Shown here one piece after another: positions 1-4,741 of a DNA stretch of 8,679 bases. Location of the stretch: contig JAJRUR010000086.1 in NCBI GenBank assembly GCA_024277695.1, forward strand, positions 1 through 8,679, in the 5' to 3' direction. How positions within the stretch are numbered: position 1 is the stretch's first letter; every line of letters begins with the position of its first letter. The position numbers and the translations under genes are program-made. This DNA is from Bacteroidota bacterium (GTDB taxonomy: Bacteria > Bacteroidota > Bacteroidia > Chitinophagales > Saprospiraceae). The notes under the pieces are model-generated. The model made no database searches. It was given only the letters and a program-made list of their open reading frames with translations, and had not been told where the DNA came from.

Positions 1-333
1 GGAGCTGACACCTGAGAGTTCGAACATAATTCTACCCGGCTTTACGACAGCTACATAATGGTCTAGTGCTCCCTTACCTTTACCCATCCGTACTTCTTGA
101 GGTTTGGAAGTGATGGGTTTGTCGGGAAAGATTCTGATCCATACTTTACCTTCTCTTTTCATATATCTGGTCATAGCGATCCGTGCTGCTTCGATCTGTC
201 GGCTAGTAATGAATACGGGTTTTAGGGCTTTGAGTCCAAAAGTCCCGAAAGCTATTGTGCTACCTCGCTGGGCATTTCCTTTGACTCTGCCCTTTTGTTG
301 TTTTCTATATTTGGTACGCTTTGGTTGTAACAT
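1..333 (-). CDS. rplP: 50S ribosomal protein L16 (3'-truncated by window edge)
   Basis: L16 is a large-subunit protein that binds 23S rRNA near the A site and the central protuberance. Reading leftward from the ATG at 331-333 gives 111 codons without a stop. The product begins MLQPKRTKYRKQQKGRVKG and contains the family segments GNAQRGS, ITSRQIEAARIAMTRYMKR, VWIRIFPDKP and GKGKGALDHYVAVVKPGRIMFEL. Full L16 is about 137-144 residues, so roughly 30 C-terminal residues lie beyond the left edge. It follows rpsC by 65 bp, the usual S10-operon order, and rpmC/rpsQ would be expected next. No Shine-Dalgarno site is visible; the leader is A-rich. A TAnnTTTG element 41 bp upstream suggests it can also be transcribed independently of rpsC. 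The identification is from recognised family sequence and synteny. Confidence 0.97.
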   Translation of the reverse strand, partial: MLQPKRTKYRKQQKGRVKGNAQRGSTIAFGTFGLKALKPVFITSRQIEAARIAMTRYMKREGKVWIRIFPDKPITSKPQEVRMGKGKGALDHYVAVVKPGRIMFELSGVSS

Positions 334-358
334 GATTTATTATTTTTTTGTCTTTCCT

Positions 359-373
359 AGCCTTAAAAAGGCT
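359..373. repeat. Perfect inverted repeat just downstream of the rplP -7 element
   Basis: The sequence AGCCTTAAAAAGGCT consists of 6-bp arms (AGCCTT/AAGGCT) around AAA. On the minus strand it begins one base after the TACCTTTG element and ends 25 bp before the rplP start codon. It could form a short stem-loop in the leader, or serve as a DNA operator over the start site. Its function is inferred; only the symmetry is observed. Confidence 0.6.
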
Positions 374-374
374 G

Positions 375-382
375 CAAAGGTA
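375..382 (-). promoter_or_regulatory. Candidate Bacteroidota -7 promoter element upstream of rplP
   Basis: The minus strand reads TACCTTTG, an exact match to TAnnTTTG, in the 65-bp rpsC-rplP gap. The element ends 41 bp before the rplP ATG. No clear TTG is found about 19-21 bp upstream, so the -33 half is not supported. The downstream context (TTTGCAG) resembles the elements before rpsJ and rpsL. This may be an internal promoter that supplements read-through from upstream. Confidence 0.5.
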
Positions 383-398
383 CAATCATTATATTTAA

Positions 399-1136
399 TT
401 ATCTACGTGATCGATCATCTCTTCTGCCTCTGCCTCTACCTCTGCCTCGATCTCTGCCTTGATTTTTTCCACCTTTGGATTGTACACCAAAATTTGGTGA
501 TAAGTCTCTTTTTCCCAGAACTTCTCCTCTACAGATCCAGACCTTGACTCCGATGAGTCCGTAGATGGTCAATGCTTCTTTGAGCGCATAGTCGATATCT
601 GCTCTGAAAGTGTGTAGGGGTGTACGTCCGTCTTTATATTCTTCTGTCCGAGCCATTTCAGCTCCATTGAGTCTTCCGGAGATGCGGACTTTGATTCCTT
701 CGGCACCGGCTCTCATAGTTTGTTGAATGGCCATTTTGACAGCTCGGCGGAAGTTTACTCTTCCCTCGAGTTGTTTGGCAATAGATTCGGCTACGATATT
801 GGCATCCAAGTCGGGTTTTCGTACTTCTACGATATTGATTTGGATATCTTGTCCTGTGATTTTTTTTAGTTCTTCTTTGATTTGATCTACTTCTTGACCT
901 CCACGTCCTATGATGATTCCCGGTCTGGAAGTGTGGATGGTGACCGTGATGCGTTTGATGGAGCGCTCAATGATGATGCGTGCTATTCCTCCTTTGGCGA
1001 TACGTGCAGATAAGTATTTGCGTATTTTTTGGTCTTCGACCACATTTTTTGCATAGTCTTTGGTAGCGTACCAGTTAGAGTCCCATCCTCGGATGATTCC
1101 CAGTCTATTGCCTATTGGATTTGTTTTTTGACCCAC
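399..1136 (-). CDS. rpsC: 30S ribosomal protein S3, with an Arg-Gly-rich C-terminal tail
   Basis: S3 lies at the mRNA entry channel of the small subunit and has mRNA-unwinding activity with S4 and S5. The 245-residue product starts MGQKTNPIGNRLGIIRGWDS. It has a type 2 KH domain with the GRGG loop at residues 77-80. The S3 C-terminal domain follows, with segments such as RRAVKMAIQQTMRAGAEG, ISGRLNGAEMAR, PLHTFRADIDYA and GVKVWICRGEV. The start is GTG (1134-1136), not ATG; it is the only start giving the canonical N-terminus and is 26 bp after rplV. After about residue 217 the chain ends in a basic low-complexity tail; residues 227-245 are almost only Arg, Gly and Asp. E. coli S3 is 233 residues. 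Extended, variable basic tails are plausible in this phylum, but the regular RG repeat stands out. Confidence 0.98.
   Translation of the reverse strand: MGQKTNPIGNRLGIIRGWDSNWYATKDYAKNVVEDQKIRKYLSARIAKGGIARIIIERSIKRITVTIHTSRPGIIIGRGGQEVDQIKEELKKITGQDIQINIVEVRKPDLDANIVAESIAKQLEGRVNFRRAVKMAIQQTMRAGAEGIKVRISGRLNGAEMARTEEYKDGRTPLHTFRADIDYALKEALTIYGLIGVKVWICRGEVLGKRDLSPNFGVQSKGGKNQGRDRGRGRGRGRRDDRSRR
423..458 (-). repeat. Hexanucleotide (GGNAGA-type) repeat encoding the S3 Arg-Gly tail
   Basis: On the coding strand, GGCAGA and GGTAGA units recur in frame, interrupted once by GAT CGA. They encode the run GRDRGRGRGRGRR just before the last seven residues of S3. Alternating near-identical hexamers can gain or lose units by slippage without breaking the frame, so tail length could vary between relatives. 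Confidence 0.75.
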
Positions 1137-1162
1137 GTTTATTTTCTTTTCTTTATGATAAT

Positions 1163-1567
1163 TTATATTTCTTCTACTTCTACTTGATCTTCTTGGGCTA
1201 CGATTGCAGCTTCATCGATCGGTATTCTATTTTCTATGACCAAAGTCACGTGATTGAGTCTTTTGCGGATTCGATGCGCTCTACCATGTGGAGCGGGTTG
1301 GAATCTTTTGAGCATGCCTGCTTCATCTACTAATGCAGTTTTTATAAAGAGGTCATACTCGTCTGCATTGAGTGTCATGTCGGTTTTGTATTCCCAATTG
1401 GCTATAGCCGAAAGGAGTAGTTTTTCTAACCAAGCTCCGGCTTCTTTTTTTGTAAACTTCAAGATATTGAGTGCTTCTTCGATGCTTTTGCCTCTAATCG
1501 TATCGACGACTAGTCTCATTTTTCTGGCCGACATCGGGCAATTACGTAATTTGGCTACTGCTTCCAT
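1163..1567 (-). CDS. rplV: 50S ribosomal protein L22
   Basis: L22 binds 23S rRNA and its beta-hairpin lines the polypeptide exit tunnel. The 134-residue product opens MEAVAKLRNCPMSARKMRLV. It has the family segment SARKMRLVVDTIRGKSIEEAL and the hairpin/C-terminal signature PAPHGRAHRIRKRLNHVTLV around residues 91-110. E. coli L22 is 110 residues; the additional length is mainly a C-terminal extension, which here ends in an acidic stretch (QEDQVEVEEI). It starts 3 bp after the rpsS stop and lies 26 bp before rpsC, so it is surely co-transcribed and probably translationally coupled to rpsS. The leader is A-rich with no Shine-Dalgarno site. Confidence 0.98.
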   Translation of the reverse strand: MEAVAKLRNCPMSARKMRLVVDTIRGKSIEEALNILKFTKKEAGAWLEKLLLSAIANWEYKTDMTLNADEYDLFIKTALVDEAGMLKRFQPAPHGRAHRIRKRLNHVTLVIENRIPIDEAAIVAQEDQVEVEEI

Positions 1568-1570
1568 GAT

Positions 1571-1840
1571 TTATTTTTTTCGATTTCCTGAGTGACCTCT
1601 ATAAGTTCTAGTGTGGGAAAATTCTCCGAGTTTGTGTCCTACCATATTTTCGGTAACGAAAACCGGTACAAATGTCTTGCCATTATGAACTGCTATGGTG
1701 AGTCCTACCATATCGGGTATGATCATGGAGGATCTGGACCAAGTTTTGATAACGGTTTTCTTTTTGGATTCCTGTGCTTTGAGGACCTTTTTGATCAGTT
1801 TATGAAATACGTAAGGTCCTTTTTTTATCGATCTAGCCAT
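1571..1840 (-). CDS. rpsS: 30S ribosomal protein S19
   Basis: S19 sits in the head of the small subunit, pairs with S13 and contributes to the bridge to the large subunit. The product is 89 residues, close to the usual 88-93. It carries family signatures MARSIKKGPYV at the N-terminus, IKTWSRSSMIIPDMVGLTIAVHNG in the middle (residues about 31-54) and VGHKLGEFSHTRTYRGH near the C-terminus. It lies 5 bp after rplB and 3 bp before rplV, part of the tightest stretch of the operon. No sequence anomalies were seen. Confidence 0.99.
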   Translation of the reverse strand: MARSIKKGPYVFHKLIKKVLKAQESKKKTVIKTWSRSSMIIPDMVGLTIAVHNGKTFVPVFVTENMVGHKLGEFSHTRTYRGHSGNRKK

Positions 1841-1845
1841 AATGA

Positions 1846-2673
1846 TTACTTAGCGTTGCGTTTCGTAATGATTAATTTGGATGAATGTTTTTTATTATTT
1901 CTAGTTTTCTGGCCTTTTGCCATAATTCCGGTGCGTGATCTGGGGTGTCCTCCCGAAGCTCTTCCTTCACCTCCACCCATGGGGTGATCGACGGGATTCA
2001 TTGCTACACCACGGACTCTAGGTCTTCTTCCCATCCATCTTCTTCTACCGGCTTTTGCCAATACTTGGAGTCGATGATCAGGGTTAGAAGTGGTACCGAT
2101 GGTGGCTTTGCAAGTCAACAAGATACGTCTAACCTCTCCCGAAGGCAATTTAATGACGGCATATTTTCCCTCTCTACTCATCAGCTGGCCGTTGGTACCT
2201 GCACTTCGGGCCAATGCTGCTCCACGTCCCGGAGTGAGTTCGATGGCGTGGATCATACTACCTAGAGGGATATCCTTGAGATAGAGGGCATTGCCCACGT
2301 CGGGAGTAGCTTTGGCACCGGACATGATTTTTTGCCCTACTTGGATGCCGTTGGGTGCGATGATGTATCTTTTTTCTCCATCCTCGTACTGTACCAGAGC
2401 GATATAGGCTGAGCGATTGGGGTCATACTCTACTGTCAAGACTTCAGCGGACATGTTTTCTTTGTTGCGTTTGAAGTCAATAACTCTATATTTTCTCTTA
2501 TGTCCTCCGCCTCGATTTCGATGGGTCATTTTTCCGGTGCGATTACGTCCCCCACGTTTTTTGAGACCTACGGTAAGGCTTTTTTCCGGCTTAGAGGCCG
2601 TAATCTCGGTAAAGGCGTTGCTCAGCCTAAATCGAGTTCCCGGTGTGATCGCGTTGTATTTTTTTATTGGCAT
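1846..2673 (-). CDS. rplB: 50S ribosomal protein L2
   Basis: L2 is a primary 23S rRNA-binding protein needed for subunit association and peptidyl-transferase centre assembly. The product is 275 residues, matching the family (about 273-278). It shows the OB-fold region with RNRTGKMTHRNRGGGHKRKYR near residues 43-63, and the C-terminal GVAMNPVDHPMGGGEGRASGG loop. The functionally important histidine of the DHP motif is present at residue 230. The residue two positions later is Met where E. coli and many bacteria have His (DHPH). I believe this variant, and the GHPRSRTG segment after it, are typical of Bacteroidota, but I state that from memory. It follows rplW after an unusually long 49-bp A/T-rich gap with no recognised signal, and is 5 bp from rpsS. 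Confidence 0.99.
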   Translation of the reverse strand: MPIKKYNAITPGTRFRLSNAFTEITASKPEKSLTVGLKKRGGRNRTGKMTHRNRGGGHKRKYRVIDFKRNKENMSAEVLTVEYDPNRSAYIALVQYEDGEKRYIIAPNGIQVGQKIMSGAKATPDVGNALYLKDIPLGSMIHAIELTPGRGAALARSAGTNGQLMSREGKYAVIKLPSGEVRRILLTCKATIGTTSNPDHRLQVLAKAGRRRWMGRRPRVRGVAMNPVDHPMGGGEGRASGGHPRSRTGIMAKGQKTRNNKKHSSKLIITKRNAK

Positions 2674-2722
2674 TTTACTCTACACTTTATGATTTTAATC
2701 GAATGCTTGTGTTCTATTATAA

Positions 2723-3019
2723 TTATAAATCGTTAAAAAAGTCTATCTCTTCTCCATCTGCCAAACTAACAATGGCTTTTTTGTAGGATGATTTTTTTCC
2801 GATTACGATGCCCGATCTTGTGTTTTTTACTTTTCTTTTGGCGGGCATAATGACTGTATTGACACTGGTGACATTGACGCTATATTTGTCTTCTATCGCC
2901 TGTTTTATTTCTAATTTATTGGCTCGTTTATCCACTACGAAGGAGTATTTGTTGCTTTTTTCGGAAAGCATTTCTGACTTTTCGGAGATGACGGGTTTTT
3001 GTAATATTAGTTTGCTCAT
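2723..3019 (-). CDS. rplW: 50S ribosomal protein L23
   Basis: L23 lies at the exit of the peptide tunnel and is the docking site for trigger factor and the signal recognition particle. The 98-residue product is of normal length. It has the family pattern LQKPVISEKSEMLSEKSNKY at the N-terminus, then KRANKLEIKQAIEDKYSVNV and the loop TVIMPAKRKVKNTRSG, in which conserved basic residues contact rRNA. It starts 11 bp after the rplD stop and is followed by the 49-bp gap before rplB. The ATG at 3017-3019 gives the expected N-terminus. No Shine-Dalgarno sequence was seen. Confidence 0.97.
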   Translation of the reverse strand: MSKLILQKPVISEKSEMLSEKSNKYSFVVDKRANKLEIKQAIEDKYSVNVTSVNTVIMPAKRKVKNTRSGIVIGKKSSYKKAIVSLADGEEIDFFNDL

Positions 3020-3030
3020 CAGTAAATTGC

Positions 3031-3654
3031 TTAAAACATGTTTTGAATTTGTTCGATAGCGCTTTCAGCTACGATCATTTTTTTGGCATTGAGCATTTCA
3101 TAAGGATTAATATCTTGTGCTCTACTCAATTTTACATTTTTTATATTTCGTATAGACCGATATACATTATCATCAAAGCTAGCGGTTACTACGAGGCTTT
3201 TGTTGTTTAGTGCATCGAAGTTGGCCAAGAGGGATACGGCATCTTTGGTTTTGGGTTGGTCAAAGCTAAAGTCTTCGATTACTACCAGTTTTCCTTCTTT
3301 GAGCATACTGGACAAGACAGATTTTCTGGCGAGTTTTTTGACTTTTTTATTGAGTTTTACTTCGTAGATTCGGGGTTTAGGACCGAATATACGCCCACCT
3401 GATCTAAACAGAGGGTTTTTGATGGAGCCGGCCCGAGCGGTACCTGTACCTTTTTGTTTTTTGATTTTGCGTGTACTGCCCTTGATTTCGCCGCGTTCTT
3501 TGGCTTTGTGAGTACCTTGGCGTTGGTTGGCCAGATACGATTTTACTGCCAGATAGACCACATGCTCATTGGGTTCAATACCGAAGACGTCCTCTCTAAG
3601 CTCGATGCTTCTTCCAGTCTTTTTTCCTTCTTTATTTAATACATCAATCTTCAT
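3031..3654 (-). CDS. rplD: 50S ribosomal protein L4
   Basis: L4 is an assembly protein of the large subunit, and its extended loop reaches into the exit tunnel. The 207-residue product has the usual length (E. coli 201). It contains the segments NEHVVYLAVKSYLANQRQGT, the basic tunnel loop KKQKGTGTARAGSIKNPLFR (residues about 69-88) and SGGRIFGPKPR, then a Rossmann-like C-terminal half. It starts 7 bp after rplC and ends 11 bp before rplW. In E. coli L4 is also the autogenous repressor of the S10 operon and acts on the leader upstream of rpsJ. Here I see no obvious equivalent of that leader, but there is a hairpin between rpsJ and rplC; any link to L4 is speculation. Confidence 0.98.
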   Translation of the reverse strand: MKIDVLNKEGKKTGRSIELREDVFGIEPNEHVVYLAVKSYLANQRQGTHKAKERGEIKGSTRKIKKQKGTGTARAGSIKNPLFRSGGRIFGPKPRIYEVKLNKKVKKLARKSVLSSMLKEGKLVVIEDFSFDQPKTKDAVSLLANFDALNNKSLVVTASFDDNVYRSIRNIKNVKLSRAQDINPYEMLNAKKMIVAESAIEQIQNMF

Positions 3655-3661
3655 GATTGCT

Positions 3662-4282
3662 TTACTTTTCGATGATTATAAATGATCCTTTATGTCCGGG
3701 TACTGCTCCTTTGATTACGAGGAGATTTTTTTCCGGAAATACTTTTAAAACCTCGAGGTTTTGAATTTTGACTCTATCTGTCCCTGTACGACCTGCCATG
3801 CGCATACCTTTGAATACTTTGGCGGGATAACTAGCGGCACCGATAGACCCGGGGGCTCTTAGTCGGTTGTGCTGTCCGTGGGTTGCATCGCCGACTCCTC
3901 TAAATCCGTGGCGTTTGACTACCCCTTGAAATCCCTTACCTTTAGAGATTCCGGTAGCATCTACCAAATCGCCCTCGATGAAGACCTCTTCTACTCTTAC
4001 GGTGTCACCTAAGGACTTATCCGTAATAGCGTCTTTGAACTCGATGAGTTTCATTTTGGGTCCGGTTCCGGCTTTTTCAAAATGCCCTTTGAGTGCATTT
4101 GAAGTATTTTTGGCTTTAGCCTCACCGTAAGCCAGCTGTATAGAATTGTAACCGTCTGTATCTTCAGATTTTACCTGAGTTACTACATTGGGATTCATTT
4201 CGATGACAGTACAAGCGATATTTTTGCCTTGTTCGTCATACAGACTGGACATGCCTATTTTTTTTCCAATTAATCCGTTCAC
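3662..4282 (-). CDS. rplC: 50S ribosomal protein L3
   Basis: L3 starts large-subunit assembly and reaches toward the peptidyl-transferase centre. The 206-residue product begins MNGLIGKKIGMSSLYDEQGK and has the family core GKGFQGVVKRHGFRGVGDATHGQH followed by RAPGSIGAASYPAKVFKGMRMAG. The start codon is GTG (4280-4282). It gives the conserved N-terminus, and the next in-frame ATG (residue 11) would delete the conserved GLIGKKIG segment. In E. coli the corresponding region reads GQNQTPG and carries a PrmB-methylated glutamine; here it is GAASYPA, so no glutamine is available at that spot. It is preceded by a 77-bp gap with a strong hairpin and followed by rplD after 7 bp. No Shine-Dalgarno site is seen before the GTG. 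Confidence 0.98.
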   Translation of the reverse strand: MNGLIGKKIGMSSLYDEQGKNIACTVIEMNPNVVTQVKSEDTDGYNSIQLAYGEAKAKNTSNALKGHFEKAGTGPKMKLIEFKDAITDKSLGDTVRVEEVFIEGDLVDATGISKGKGFQGVVKRHGFRGVGDATHGQHNRLRAPGSIGAASYPAKVFKGMRMAGRTGTDRVKIQNLEVLKVFPEKNLLVIKGAVPGHKGSFIIIEK

Positions 4283-4312
4283 GTCAATAATGCTTAAACG
4301 ATATAATAATAC

Positions 4313-4339
4313 TAATGCTCCATATCGGGTGGAGCATTA
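4313..4339. promoter_or_regulatory. 10-bp hairpin in the rpsJ-rplC gap
   Basis: A perfect inverted repeat is present: TAATGCTCCA at 4313-4322, a 7-nt loop, and TGGAGCATTA at 4330-4339. It fills much of the 77-bp gap between rpsJ and rplC. In the transcript it lies 20 nt after the rpsJ stop and ends 30 nt before the rplC GTG. No uninterrupted U-run follows it in the direction of transcription (GTATTATTATATCGTTT), so it is not a typical intrinsic terminator. It could be an attenuator, an RNA-processing or stabilising element, or a protein-binding site that sets the S10/L3 ratio. Confidence 0.7.
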
Positions 4340-4359
4340 ATTAATTTTACAAAATGTGG

Positions 4360-4668
4360 TTATGTCAATTTGACCTGGATATCTACACCGCTGGGCAGTT
4401 CTAACTTGGATAGGGCATCCACTGTTTTTTGCGTCGGCGTGTAGATTTCGATCAGTCGCTTATGAGTACGCAATTGGAACTGCTCACGAGATTTTTTATT
4501 TACGTGCGGAGAACGGAGCACTGTAAATATTTCTTTCTTCGTAGGCAGCGGAATCGGTCCTGCGACGACAGCCCCACTATTGCGTACCGTCTTCACAATC
4601 TTTTCTGTGGACTTGTCCACGAGATTGTGATCGTAGGAACACAACTTGATTCTGATCTTTTGATTCAT
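4360..4668 (-). CDS. rpsJ: 30S ribosomal protein S10
   Basis: S10 is in the head of the small subunit and, with NusB, also takes part in transcription antitermination. The 102-residue product matches the usual 100-105. It has the segments IRIKLCSYDHNLVDKSTEKI, GPIPLPTKKEIFTVLRSPHV and the signature HVNKKSREQFQLRTHKRLIEI. It follows fusA by 73 bp, with no tuf gene between them, which is the arrangement I associate with Bacteroidota. A TAnnTTTG element 34 bp upstream could give it its own promoter. A hairpin follows the stop codon before rplC. Confidence 0.99.
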   Translation of the reverse strand: MNQKIRIKLCSYDHNLVDKSTEKIVKTVRNSGAVVAGPIPLPTKKEIFTVLRSPHVNKKSREQFQLRTHKRLIEIYTPTQKTVDALSKLELPSGVDIQVKLT

Positions 4669-4702
4669 AACCTTTTTTTAACTATTTTTTATAAATGGTC
4701 GG

Positions 4703-4710
4703 CAAAAGTA
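4703..4710 (-). promoter_or_regulatory. Candidate Bacteroidota -7 promoter element upstream of rpsJ
   Basis: The minus strand reads TACTTTTG followed by CCGACC, an exact match to TAnnTTTG, in the fusA-rpsJ gap. The element ends 34 bp before the rpsJ ATG. The preceding DNA is very A/T-rich, and no clear TTG is seen at the expected -33 distance. The position fits a separate promoter for the S10 half of the fused cluster. Confidence 0.55.
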
Positions 4711-4741
4711 CAACTTTTACCTTATAAATTTTAATAATTTA

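Noticed and set aside
104..547. A 147-codon plus-strand open frame with apparent hydrophobic segments
   Set aside because: It is antisense to rplP and rpsC, both certain. The Leu/Phe/Cys-rich product is what results from reading Lys/Arg-rich ribosomal genes backwards.
1592..1987. A 131-codon plus-strand open frame opposite rpsS and rplB
   Set aside because: Both minus-strand genes are complete and conserved, and the antisense product has no recognisable features.
2674..2722. A signal in the 49-bp rplW-rplB gap
   Set aside because: The gap is longer than its neighbours, but no inverted repeat, promoter-like motif or small coding frame could be supported.
4313..4339. Intrinsic terminator reading of the rpsJ-rplC hairpin
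   Set aside because: No continuous U-run follows it in the transcribed direction, and complete termination here would silence L3 through L16. A partial attenuator or structural element remains possible.
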